DNA of 38,077 nucleotides from Lachnospiraceae bacterium (GTDB taxonomy: Bacteria > Bacillota > Clostridia > Lachnospirales > Lachnospiraceae): positions 1 through 38,077 of the forward strand of contig SVFL01000026.1 of the NCBI GenBank assembly GCA_015056885.1. The letters run 5' to 3'. Of this stretch, positions 1-10,005 are shown piece by piece. Below the pieces are notes generated by a model. It had not been told where the DNA came from. It saw nothing but the letters and a program-made list of their open reading frames with translations, and ran no database searches. Both the position numbers and the translations under genes were made by a program. Every line of letters starts with the position of its first letter. Positions within the stretch are counted from its first letter, which is position 1.

Positions 1-122
1 CTATTACCTGATTGACACTAGGACAATTATATCATGGGCTTAACTAAGCCTATTGAACAAAATAAATTAAGTTATCAAGGTACATTTATGTATCTAAAAA
101 ATATTATACGAGGGGAGAAATT

Positions 123-2444
123 ATGAAAGGCTTAAAATTACTGGGGAATGTGGCCCGACAGGCATGGATGCTGCTTATGGCAGTGATGATGCTTGTTATT
201 GTGTTGCCGGTGACGACGTATGCGGAGGAAGGGACTGCGGATACGAGTATTTACTGGAAGGTGGAGGAAATCGCCAATGGTGATGGTTCCTTTGATACGG
301 TATTGTTTCTGGGTAATAACAATACGGATGCGGAGATGGCTGGTGCAGAGCTTTGGGATATGACAAGCTATAACCAGCGTCCTGATTTAGCTTCCAGAAT
401 TGCGTGGAATTATCAAAGAGATATTATTACAAAGGTGAAAATTGTTTCTGAAATCACTCCATCAAACACTTCATATTGGTTTTATAGTATGAATCAGTGT
501 GCTGCGATGGAAATCGATAAACTAAACACCCAATATGTTAATAATATGTATTACATGTTTGCATCAAATGACAAATTGAAGACTTTGGAATTAGGGAATA
601 AGTTTGATACTTCCAATGTTACGGATATGAAGTTTATGTTTAGTAGCTGTAGTGCATTGGAAAGTCTTGATTTGGGTGAGAATTTTGACACCTCAAATGT
701 CACTGATATGCATTGTATGTTTCATTGGTGTAGAATGTTGAAGACCCTTGATTTAGGAGATAAGTTTGATACTTCCAATGTTACAAATATGTCGAGTATG
801 TTTAGCTATAGCAAAGAATTATCGCAGATTGCGTTTGGGAATAAGTTTGATACTTCTAACGTTAAAAGTATGAATGGTATGTTTTATGACTGTGATGGAT
901 TGAAAATACTTGATTTATCAAACTTTAATACAGTCAGCGTTACAAATATGAACAACATGTTTAATAGCTGTGATTCGTTGCAGACACTCGTTTTGGGAGA
1001 TGGTTTTGACACCAGCCAAGTTACGGAAATGTATAGCATGTTTCAGTGTTGTTATTCGTTGGAGAGTCTTGTGCTGAATGAGAAGTTTGTAGTGGATAAT
1101 GTGACCGATCTGAGAGGTATGTTTGCGGATTGTAGTTCTCTGCAAAGCCTTACCTGGAAGGGAAATTTTAATCCTTTGAAGACTAAAAATTTGACGGAGA
1201 TGTTTCGTGGTTGTACAAGTTTGTCTGAGTTGCAGTTTGAAGCAAACATAGATACTTCTAATGTGACGAATATGTCTGGTATGTTCCAAAACTGTAAGTC
1301 CTTAACAGATTTTAGTTTTCTGGAAGGGTTTGATACTTCAGAAGTAACAAATATGTCAAGCATGTTTAGAGAGTGTACATCCTTAGATTCTCTTGATTTT
1401 TTGAAAGTGTTGGACACCTCGGCGGTGACAAATATGTCAGGTATCTTTCAACGATGCACTGCGTTGAAGAATGTTGTTTTTCCGAAAGATTTTAATGTTT
1501 CTGCAGTAACTAATATGTCAAGTATGTTTTTAAACTGTACTGCATTAACGACATGTACTTTTAATGAAAAGTTTGACACGTCAAATGTAACTGATATGCA
1601 GAGTATGTTCAGAGGGTGTACATCATTGACCATAATTAATTTTAATGAGGGATTTGATACATCTAATGTTAAATATATGTCCCAGATGTTTTATGACTGT
1701 GCATCTTTGACAGAGTTTGAATTATCAGCTTTTAACACACAAAATATTTATTGGATGTATAATATGTTTTCCGGTTGTAGTAATTTGCGAAAGCTGGACA
1801 TGTCCTCTTTGGATATTACGACACTTGCTGCACCATATAGTAGCATATTTTCCGGTAGCGATATCTGCATAATTACAACGCCGAAAGTCAATAGCATTGA
1901 TGATATAGATTTATGTCATACATACTATGAAATGGATTCAGAGAATGTTTATGAAAATCTTCCAATAACTACCGGAACTCCAAAGACCTTATATCGAGGC
2001 AATAGTATTACATACAATTTGTCAGGCGGAGAGGTTGCTGTTGCGAATCCTACTATGTATCTTTCGACAGAGGAAGAGTATACTTTGGAACTGTGTGCTC
2101 CTACGAAGGAGGGATATACATTTGATGGTTGGACATTTCAGGGGGCGTATAACTGTGCTGTGAGGGTTAACGGGAATACCTTAATTATTCCTCGTTATGC
2201 ATATGGAAATATAATCCTTACTGCCAGTTGGAATAAGCATACTCATTGTACCTGTGATTCCGGTTATAATTGTGGTAATGACCATAACACCAGCAGGAAA
2301 TGGATTCCTTGGATGGAGACAGAGGAACTTCCAAACACAGCAGGCTGTTATTATTTGATAGCAGATGTTACTTTGGATGAAACATGGGAGCCTGTAGATG
2401 GAAGCTACCTTTGTCTGAACGGACATTCCATTGTGAATGAATAG
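123..2444 (+). CDS. BspA/DUF285-type leucine-rich-repeat surface protein, N-terminal part, ends at an internal TAG
   Basis: This is a secreted surface protein, probably for adhesion or host/polymer contact. Residues 1-34 form a long signal peptide (basic start, hydrophobic core, TTYA cleavage-like end). Residues about 130-590 hold roughly sixteen DUF285/BspA repeats of about 24-26 residues built on the pattern FDTSNVTDM..MF with LxxLDL between them. About residue 630-703 is an InlB B-type (Listeria-Bacteroides) repeat containing GYTFDGW. A Cys-rich stretch and the start of another extracellular domain (LCLNGHSI) follow. The start ATG has a GAGGGGAG ribosome site. The frame stops at TAG 2442-2444 but stays open on the other side to 6545, so this is probably the front of one protein of about 2,140 codons. 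DUF285 repeats are common in gut clostridial surface proteins. The function of this copy is unknown. Confidence 0.85.
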   Translation: MKGLKLLGNVARQAWMLLMAVMMLVIVLPVTTYAEEGTADTSIYWKVEEIANGDGSFDTVLFLGNNNTDAEMAGAELWDMTSYNQRPDLASRIAWNYQRDIITKVKIVSEITPSNTSYWFYSMNQCAAMEIDKLNTQYVNNMYYMFASNDKLKTLELGNKFDTSNVTDMKFMFSSCSALESLDLGENFDTSNVTDMHCMFHWCRMLKTLDLGDKFDTSNVTNMSSMFSYSKELSQIAFGNKFDTSNVKSMNGMFYDCDGLKILDLSNFNTVSVTNMNNMFNSCDSLQTLVLGDGFDTSQVTEMYSMFQCCYSLESLVLNEKFVVDNVTDLRGMFADCSSLQSLTWKGNFNPLKTKNLTEMFRGCTSLSELQFEANIDTSNVTNMSGMFQNCKSLTDFSFLEGFDTSEVTNMSSMFRECTSLDSLDFLKVLDTSAVTNMSGIFQRCTALKNVVFPKDFNVSAVTNMSSMFLNCTALTTCTFNEKFDTSNVTDMQSMFRGCTSLTIINFNEGFDTSNVKYMSQMFYDCASLTEFELSAFNTQNIYWMYNMFSGCSNLRKLDMSSLDITTLAAPYSSIFSGSDICIITTPKVNSIDDIDLCHTYYEMDSENVYENLPITTGTPKTLYRGNSITYNLSGGEVAVANPTMYLSTEEEYTLELCAPTKEGYTFDGWTFQGAYNCAVRVNGNTLIIPRYAYGNIILTASWNKHTHCTCDSGYNCGNDHNTSRKWIPWMETEELPNTAGCYYLIADVTLDETWEPVDGSYLCLNGHSIVNE
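2442..2444 (+). other. In-frame amber codon splitting one long reading frame
   Basis: The codons read ...ATT GTG AAT GAA TAG GGT ACG GCT ATT AGG..., and the frame is otherwise open from 123 to 6545. The peptide on both sides reads as one extracellular domain (LCLNGHSIVNE, then GTAIRVSD). It could be a nonsense mutation, a phase- or quality-related sequencing error, or a readthrough site. Release factor 1, which reads UAG, is intact in this window, which argues against TAG reassignment. Confidence 0.85.
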
Positions 2445-5400
2445 GGTACGGCTATTAGGGTTTCCGATGCTGTAACATTTGGTCTTACAGATTGTAAAAC
2501 CGGTAATACCAATCTGGTCTCCGGGGGAATACACAATGAAGGAAATTTTTGTGTTTCGGGGGAACCTAATATTGTAGGGACCGGAGTATATCTGCCGTCC
2601 GGTAAGACTATTGGCATTATGGGTGCATTGGGCAATACTGCACGGATTTATGTGACTATGGAGACTCCCGGAGTTCTTACGACAGGATGGAATATCCATT
2701 CCGAAAGAATGTCAGATAAGGTGCCTTCTCATTATTTCATCAGTAGTGATGCACAATATGGAGCTATCGGTTTGGATAACGAAGTGCAGTTAACACAGTC
2801 TTGTACTATTACGATGGAAGACATGGCACATGGTACCGTAAAGACAGACCAGACAGTGAGCGATGCAGCTGTGGCAGAGGGAGTTTTGGTTACACTTACG
2901 GTTACTCCCGATACAGGATATCTGTTGAAGGACATAAAGGTGCTAAAAAAGGACAATAGCTCTATAGAGGTTCCGTTAACCTTAAATGGCAGCAAATACA
3001 GTTTCACCATGCCGGCATATGATGTGACAATAAAGGCAGACTTTGAAATAAAAACATATACTATAACATTTAACCCAGGTCCCAATGGTACCGGAGATAT
3101 TATGACAGTGACTAAGAAGTATGGAGAGATAATAACTTTGCCGGATGCTCTTTTCACCAGAGAAGGTTACGTGCAGTGCGGATGGTCACTTTATGAAAAT
3201 CAAAATAGTGGACTGGGATTGAATACTACTTGGGCTGTTAATACAGATAAGACAGTTTATCCTGCATGGAAAGCTCTTTTGACCGGAACTGTGGTTATTG
3301 AGGGTCCTGCTAAGGCCGGAGAGACTTTGACGGCATCTCTTACCGACTCCAATGCCAGTGGCACTTTCTATTATCAGTGGTATCGAGACAGAACAGCAAT
3401 TAGTGGAGAAACAAAGCAAACTTATACTACTACCAAAAAGGATGTGGGGTATCCGATTAAGTGTGTAATGAGTACCTCCGCTCAGGCTGGTTCTGTGGAA
3501 AGTGCGCCCACGGATAATATTGAGATGCAGGAATTCCTCAGTGATGAGATTATGATTACAGGATATAGTGGTGTATATGATGGCGCAGAGCATGGTATTA
3601 CCATAGAGCTTCCGGAGAATGTGGCGGATGCCACCATTTTATACGGAACCCAAAGCGGCGAGTATACCTTAAGTGAAAGTCCCACTCGAAGTCAAGCTGG
3701 TACGACATGGGTATACTATCAGATTACGAAGGAAAATTATGCGCCTATGACCGGTTCGGCGCGGATAGATATTTCCAGAGTAAGACTTACGGTTAAGGCA
3801 CAGGATGAAACCATCACTTACGGAGATGCAATGCCCGAATGTGAAGTTGTTATCAGTGGATTTGTTAACAATGAGACAGAGAGTGTTCTGAGTGGGGAAA
3901 TTACATTTGATTGTAATTACAAGAACAAACAAGCGGTTGGTAAGCACAACATTATTCCGGGCGGTTTGAAGGTTGCTAATTACAATTATGATTATGTTGC
4001 CGGAAGTTTGACCGTAGAACCCAAACCGGTAAATGTTACCTGGGGCAATAATGAATTTATCTATAATGGCAATGCTCAGAAACCGGAGGCTTCTACAACA
4101 GATTTTGTAGCAGGAGACGAGGTTTATCTTGAGGTAGATGGTGAGCAAACCAATGCCAATGCAGAGGGGCAGACTTATACTGCTACAGTACAGTTCGGCG
4201 GAGAAGATGCCGGTAATTATGTATTTGCAGATAATGCACAGACTTCAATAGATTTTATTATTTCCAAGGTTAATCCTGAGCTTGGCATTGTAGGCTATAC
4301 CGGAGAGGTAACTGAGGAGACCAAGCCGGATGAGGTGGTTCTTACAAGAACCAATATGGCAGTGGACGGTTCCTTGAAACTCACAGATGAGGCTATGCAG
4401 ACCGGTCAGAGTGAATATCATTGGAAATTTACGCCCACTGGTGAGGATGCACAGAATTATAATGAAATCACAGGTACTGTGAATATTACTGTTCAAAGCG
4501 TTGCAGAGAATTCCGGTACCAATGACGGCGGAGACAAAGACCCTGAGCCGGGTACTAATGACGGCGGTGATAAGGATCCTGAGCCGGGTACTAATGACGG
4601 AGGTGACGAGGATCCTAATCCAGGCACCAATGACGGCGGTGACAAGGACCCTGAGCCGGGCACTAATGACGGCGGTGACGAGAATCCTAATCCGGGCACC
4701 AATGACGGCGGTGACAAAGATCCCGAGCAGAATCCTGACGGAGGCGACAAAGATCCCGAGCAGAGTCCTGACGGAGGCGACAAAGACCCTGAGCAGAATC
4801 CCGATGATGGAGAAGATAAGGCCCCTGAGCAGACTCCTGATGATGGAGAGGATCAGGACCCTGAGCAGACTCCTGATAATGAGGATGACAAAGATCCCGA
4901 GCAGAATCCTGAACAGGGTACTAATGACGGTGGAGACAAGGAACCTGAGCAGAAACCTGACGAGCAGCCGGAGGTAGTTCCGGAGGTTGGTATGAAGGTG
5001 AAACTGGCAAATCCCGGTGAAGAGTATGTCTATACCGGTAGTGCTATCAAACCCGAAATTATCGTTACCAATAACGGTGAGGTGTTGAGGGAAGGTGAGG
5101 ACTATACCATTAAGTATTCCAATAATGTGAAGGCTTCCACAAGCCAGAAACCTGCGACGATTACTGTAAAAGGAAAGGGTAATTTATCCGGCAGTGTTTC
5201 AACCAGCTTTATGATTATGCCTAAGGATATTGCAGACGAGGATGTAATTGGCGGTGCAGTTGTAGTGCTTTCGGGTGCTAAGGCGAATCCGGTTCTGGTT
5301 TATAATCACAAGAAACTTACTGCCAAGGATTTCACCAATCCTGATGCCAAGCGTAAGTTTACTGAGGATGGTTCTATCACCATTTCCGGTAAGGGAAATT

Positions 5401-6545
5401 TCGCCGGTACACGTACACTGACTGTAGATGTGGTGGATAAGAGTGAATTGAAGAAATTTGCTGTAGAAGTGGGCAAGGAAGTTTTGACTTACAATGGAAA
5501 GGTGCAGAAACCTACTATCACTGTAACAGATAAGGCAACAGGTGCTGTGTTGGCAGAAGGCACAGATTATGCAATTTCCTACAGCAGCAACAGTATCGAT
5601 GCCGGAACGGTTAAGTTTACCGTGGTAGGTTTGGGCTATTATACCGGAACGGTTACCAAGAGTTACAAGATTAATGCATTTGCTACAAGTAATATGAATA
5701 TAAACGGAATAAAGCAGGACGGCTATTCTTATGTGGCAAGCGGTGTGACTTTTGGTGACGAAGTGGCGGTAACCTGTGAACTTACCGGAGAAATTTTGAA
5801 ACGCGGTGTAGATTACAAGATTACCTACAGCGGCAACAAAAAGATAGGAATTGCGAAATATACCATCAGCTTTCTGGGTAATTACAAAGGAAGCACTCCT
5901 GTAAAGGGTAACTTTACCATCAAAGCAAATCCGCTGTCCAACGATACAGAGGGACTGAAAGTGGTTGTAGGTGATCAGGCATATAAAGGCAAGGCGGATA
6001 TTTATAAGTCTGTACCTTTAGTTGCAATTAATGGTGTGGCACTGAAGGCTTCTGATTATACCGTAACCTACTATAAGGATGCGGAACTGACCAATCAGAT
6101 TACCGGCAAGAATAAGGTAGATTTGGGTGAAAATGAAGAGAGTGTCACCATTTATGTAAAGATTGAAGGTAAGAAGAACTATGCTTCTGCAAAGGGCGAG
6201 TTTGCAACGGCTGAGTACAAGGTTACCAAAGCTGCTACTTATGATTTGGCCAAGGCGCGTGTGACTTTCTGGGATGGTAATACCAAGCTTACTAAGGTGG
6301 AGTATACCGGCAAGGAAGTAGAGCCTGCAGTTAAGGTAGAGTGCAAGGTAGGCAAGACTTGGGTGATGGTTCCTGAGGAGCAATACGAGGTAATGTATAG
6401 CAATAATATTAACAAAGGAACTGCAAGCGTGGTTGTGAATGCAACCGGAAGCGAGTGTGCAGGAAGTAAGACTGCTAAATTTAAAATTGTGTCTAAGGAC
6501 ATTAAGTTTTTGTCTGATCTATTAAAAGATTTATTTGGAATTTAA
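2445..6545 (+). CDS. C-terminal continuation of the BspA-like surface protein (InlB-type, MBG-like and Ig-like domains, acidic repeat linker)
   Basis: This segment is in the same frame as 123-2444 and open from the codon after TAG. The first internal ATG (2619) has no convincing ribosome site, so independent translation is doubtful. Just after the TAG the residues continue the extracellular domain begun before it. Domains in order: two InlB-like repeats (about 2800-3270), an Ig-like segment (about 3280-3520), MBG-type beta domains with YNG or YDG starts (about 3540-4490), an Asp/Gly/Pro/Glu repeat linker (4516-4975), then several repeated Ig-like units starting with YTG/YNGK and carrying GxDYxIxYSNN (about 5000-6500). 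The C-terminus (KDLFGI) has no LPxTG motif, membrane anchor or basic tail, so surface attachment is unexplained. If the TAG is real, this half is a relic or needs readthrough or reinitiation. Confidence 0.7.
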   Translation, partial: GTAIRVSDAVTFGLTDCKTGNTNLVSGGIHNEGNFCVSGEPNIVGTGVYLPSGKTIGIMGALGNTARIYVTMETPGVLTTGWNIHSERMSDKVPSHYFISSDAQYGAIGLDNEVQLTQSCTITMEDMAHGTVKTDQTVSDAAVAEGVLVTLTVTPDTGYLLKDIKVLKKDNSSIEVPLTLNGSKYSFTMPAYDVTIKADFEIKTYTITFNPGPNGTGDIMTVTKKYGEIITLPDALFTREGYVQCGWSLYENQNSGLGLNTTWAVNTDKTVYPAWKALLTGTVVIEGPAKAGETLTASLTDSNASGTFYYQWYRDRTAISGETKQTYTTTKKDVGYPIKCVMSTSAQAGSVESAPTDNIEMQEFLSDEIMITGYSGVYDGAEHGITIELPENVADATILYGTQSGEYTLSESPTRSQAGTTWVYYQITKENYAPMTGSARIDISRVRLTVKAQDETITYGDAMPECEVVISGFVNNETESVLSGEITFDCNYKNKQAVGKHNIIPGGLKVANYNYDYVAGSLTVEPKPVNVTWGNNEFIYNGNAQKPEASTTDFVAGDEVYLEVDGEQTNANAEGQTYTATVQFGGEDAGNYVFADNAQTSIDFIISKVNPELGIVGYTGEVTEETKPDEVVLTRTNMAVDGSLKLTDEAMQTGQSEYHWKFTPTGEDAQNYNEITGTVNITVQSVAENSGTNDGGDKDPEPGTNDGGDKDPEPGTNDGGDEDPNPGTNDGGDKDPEPGTNDGGDENPNPGTNDGGDKDPEQNPDGGDKDPEQSPDGGDKDPEQNPDDGEDKAPEQTPDDGEDQDPEQTPDNEDDKDPEQNPEQGTNDGGDKEPEQKPDEQPEVVPEVGMKVKLANPGEEYVYTGSAIKPEIIVTNNGEVLREGEDYTIKYSNNVKASTSQKPATITVKGKGNLSGSVSTSFMIMPKDIADEDVIGGAVVVLSGAKANPVLVYNHKKLTAKDFTNPDAKRKFTEDGSITISGKGNFAGTRTLTVDVVDKSELKKFAVEVGKEVLTYNGKVQKPTITVTDKATGAVLAEGTDYAISYSSNSIDAGTVKFTVVGLGYYTGTVTKSYKINAFATSNMNINGIKQDGYSYVASGVTFGDEVAVTCELTGEILKRGVDYKITYSGNKKIGIAKYTISFLGNYKGSTPVKGNFTIKANPLSNDTEGLKVVVGDQAYKGKADIYKSVPLVAINGVALKASDYTVTYYKDAELTNQITGKNKVDLGENEESVTIYVKIEGKKNYASAKGEFATAEYKVTKAATYDLAKARVTFWDGNTKLTKVEYTGKEVEPAVKVECKVGKTWVMVPEEQYEVMYSNNINKGTASVVVNATGSECAGSKTAKFKIVSKDIKFLSDLLKDLFGI
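4516..4975 (+). repeat. Degenerate in-frame tandem repeat coding an acidic Gly/Asp/Pro/Glu linker
   Basis: About a dozen copies encode variants of GTNDGGDKDPEP, decaying to NPDGGDKDPEQ and TPDDGEDQDPEQ towards the 3' end. At the DNA level most units are 36 or 30 bp. This resembles flexible wall-spanning linkers of Gram-positive surface proteins and is a likely site of copy-number variation. The long open frames in other registers and on the other strand are by-products of the repeat. Confidence 0.85.
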
Positions 6546-6561
6546 GATTTCATATGTCTAA

Positions 6562-7917
<1,356 letters not shown>

Positions 7918-7980
7918 ATTTTACAGAATATTAATGGATATTGTCAGGGATATATGATACAATATACGAAACGTGACGAG

Positions 7981-8022
7981 CTAAGTATCTGCCCCGCTTG
8001 GGAGAGCAGGGCAGATATTTAG
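7981..8022 (+). promoter_or_regulatory. Strong hairpin in the intergenic leader before the thioesterase
   Basis: CTAAGTATCTGCCC (7981-7994) pairs with GGGCAGATATTTAG (8009-8022) over 14 positions including one G-U pair, around a 14-nt loop. No T-run follows, so it is not a standard terminator. It may be a leader structure or the remains of one. No known riboswitch class was recognised. Confidence 0.5.
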
Positions 8023-8090
8023 TACAAAACACTTTACTCTGCTAACTTTGCAAAGTGACAGATAATGCTTATAAGCAGACAGGAGTATAT

Positions 8091-8528
8091 ATGACAGAAG
8101 TATACACACACAAAGCACAATATTACGAAACAGACCAGATGGGGATTATCCATCATTCCAACTATATTCGCTGGATGGAGGAGGCACGCATGAATTATTT
8201 AAGTAGCGTGGGCTTTCCTATGGAACGGATTGAGGCGGAGGGAATTGTATCTCCGGTGGTCAGTGTCAATTGCAAATACAAGAAGGTATGTCGGCTTAAT
8301 GAGCTGATTGACATAGCTATCAAGGTGAAAGAGTACAATGGTATTAAGCTTGTACTGGAGTATGAAATGTTTGAGCAGACAAGCGGTGAACTCCGGACGG
8401 TGGCCGGTTCGGAGCACTGCTTTACCAATAAAGCAGGTATGTTAGTGAATGTCAAAAAGGTATTCCCTGAGTTGGATGCAGCTCTTAGGGCTACCTTGGA
8501 GGCTTTGGAGGTAACAGATAATAAGTAA
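8091..8528 (+). CDS. Acyl-CoA thioesterase, 4-hydroxybenzoyl-CoA thioesterase (YbgC/FcbJ-like) hot-dog family
   Basis: This 145-residue single-domain hot-dog protein is predicted to hydrolyse acyl-CoA thioesters in the cytosol. The family signature YxETDQMGxxHHSNYxRWMEEAR is present near the N-terminus, with catalytic Asp at D15. The start is ATG 8091 with AGGAG 5-10 nt upstream, in preference to GTG 8055, which has no ribosome site and would add residues unlike the family. The citrate synthase gene follows after 21 bp, so the two are probably co-transcribed. The acyl substrate cannot be told from sequence. Confidence 0.9.
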   Translation: MTEVYTHKAQYYETDQMGIIHHSNYIRWMEEARMNYLSSVGFPMERIEAEGIVSPVVSVNCKYKKVCRLNELIDIAIKVKEYNGIKLVLEYEMFEQTSGELRTVAGSEHCFTNKAGMLVNVKKVFPELDAALRATLEALEVTDNK

Positions 8529-8549
8529 CAGGAAGCAGGGAGGAAGAGG

Positions 8550-9896
8550 ATGAAGAAAAACGAGATTCATTATGATGATTATGCAAATCTTTGCAGAGAG
8601 GCGGACAATATTGATTTAAGTCTTTTTGAAGAATACGATGTGCAGAGAGGTTTGAGAGATAAGAATGGTAATGGCGTGTTGACCGGTCTTACCAATGTCT
8701 CCAGAATTGAGTCCTTCAAAATGGTAGACGGTGTAAAAACCCCTTGTGACGGTAAGCTGTGGTATCGAGGCTATGACTGTATTGAACTGGTAAATGGTTT
8801 TAAAGGCAAGCGTTATGGTTTTGAGGAAGCGGCATATTTGCTTTTGTTCGGTGAACTGCCCACAGAGGAGGAGCTTAAGAATTTCCGTAAGGTTTTGGCG
8901 GCGGAGAGAACGCTTCCCACTAACTTTACCCGTGATGTTATCATGAAGGCGCCCAGCAGTGATATTATGAACTCCATGATTCGAAGTGTACTGACACTGG
9001 CGTCCTATGACAAAAATTGTACCGATACCTCTGTGGAAAATGTGCTTCGACAGTGTATGGGCTTAATCAGCAATTTCCCCGTGATGGCAGTTTATGCATA
9101 TCATGCGTATAATCATTATGAGAATGACGATAGTATGTATATTCATCGTCCCTCGAAAAAACTTTCCACAGCAGAGAATATTCTGATGATGCTTCGTCCG
9201 GACAAGCAGTATACAGAGCTTGAGGCAAAGGTGTTGGACATTGCGCTGGTGTTACATATGGAACATGGTGGCGGTAACAACTCGACCTTCACTACCCGTG
9301 TGGTAACATCTTCCGGTTCTGACACATATTCTGTAATAGCAGCAGCACTTTCCTCGCTGAAGGGTCCCAAGCATGGCGGTGCCAACATTAAGGTTGTGGA
9401 AATGATGCGCGATATTGAGGCAAATGTGTCCAACTGGGAAAATGAAGATGAGGTACGTGCATATCTTCAGAAGATTCTTAATAAAGAAGCCTTTGACAAG
9501 AAGGGACTGATTTATGGTATGGGACATGCAGTGTATTCCCTGTCAGATCCCAGAGCGCAGGTGTTTAAAGGCTTTGTACAGCAGCTGGCTTCTGCAAAGG
9601 GACGTGATAAGGACTTCGCACTGTATTCCACGATTGAGAGACTTGCACCGGAACTGATTGCCCAGAAGTCACGTATTTATAAGGGTGTCAGTGCTAATGT
9701 GGACTTTTACAGCGGATTTGTATATAGCATGTTAGAGATTCCTTTGGAGCTCTATACCCCTATTTTTGCAATTGCCCGTATTGTGGGCTGGAGTGCTCAT
9801 CGAATCGAGGAGTTGCTTAATATGGACAAAATTATCCGTCCCGCTTATAAGAGTGTAATGGAAGTGCGGGATTATATTCCTATGGAAGAAAGATAA
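8550..9896 (+). CDS. gltA: Citrate synthase (citrate/2-methylcitrate synthase family)
   Basis: It condenses oxaloacetate with acetyl-CoA to give citrate, probably for the partial TCA branch leading to 2-oxoglutarate and glutamate in an anaerobe. It has 448 residues. The catalytic triad is visible as H275 (GPKHGGAN), H326 (GMGHAVYSLSDPRA) and D385 (NVDFYSGFVYSML). The EHGGGNNSTF motif and an N-terminal extension of about 50 residues are typical of the long clostridial form. The ribosome site GGGAGGAAGAGG precedes ATG 8550. It follows the thioesterase in an apparent two-gene operon and is followed by an intrinsic terminator at 9912. A 2-methylcitrate role cannot be excluded, but no prpB/prpD-like genes lie nearby. 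Confidence 0.93.
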   Translation: MKKNEIHYDDYANLCREADNIDLSLFEEYDVQRGLRDKNGNGVLTGLTNVSRIESFKMVDGVKTPCDGKLWYRGYDCIELVNGFKGKRYGFEEAAYLLLFGELPTEEELKNFRKVLAAERTLPTNFTRDVIMKAPSSDIMNSMIRSVLTLASYDKNCTDTSVENVLRQCMGLISNFPVMAVYAYHAYNHYENDDSMYIHRPSKKLSTAENILMMLRPDKQYTELEAKVLDIALVLHMEHGGGNNSTFTTRVVTSSGSDTYSVIAAALSSLKGPKHGGANIKVVEMMRDIEANVSNWENEDEVRAYLQKILNKEAFDKKGLIYGMGHAVYSLSDPRAQVFKGFVQQLASAKGRDKDFALYSTIERLAPELIAQKSRIYKGVSANVDFYSGFVYSMLEIPLELYTPIFAIARIVGWSAHRIEELLNMDKIIRPAYKSVMEVRDYIPMEER

Positions 9897-9911
9897 AATA
9901 CCAAAGAGAAT

Positions 9912-9957
9912 GCCGTCCGATTGATTTGTCAGAATTAATTGGGCGGTGTTTTGGTTT
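9912..9957 (+). terminator. Intrinsic terminator after citrate synthase
   Basis: CCGTCCGATT (9913-9922) pairs with AATTGGGCGG (9937-9946), including two G-U pairs, around a 14-nt loop. It is followed by the T-rich TGTTTTGGTTT. Confidence 0.75.
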
Positions 9958-10005
9958 GGCTATTAACAGCAAGATGAAATTATGGTATATTAGTTGGAGG
10001 AAAAT

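Noticed and set aside
918..1633. Minus-strand open frames opposite the DUF285 repeats
   Set aside because: They arise from the repeated codon pattern of the real gene; no ribosome sites, low-complexity products.
2442..2444. TAG read as pyrrolysine or otherwise recoded
   Set aside because: No pyl genes were seen, RF1 is normal, and the stop is isolated to this gene.
4493..4977. Open frames on both strands in the acidic repeat, and a possible CRISPR-like array
   Set aside because: All are by-products of an in-frame coding repeat. Units are contiguous without unique spacers, so it is not a CRISPR array.
9963..9991. TTAACA-17-TATATT as a promoter of the Mbeg1-like gene
   Set aside because: Spacing is ideal, but a start there would fall in the ribosome site only about 8 nt before the ATG.
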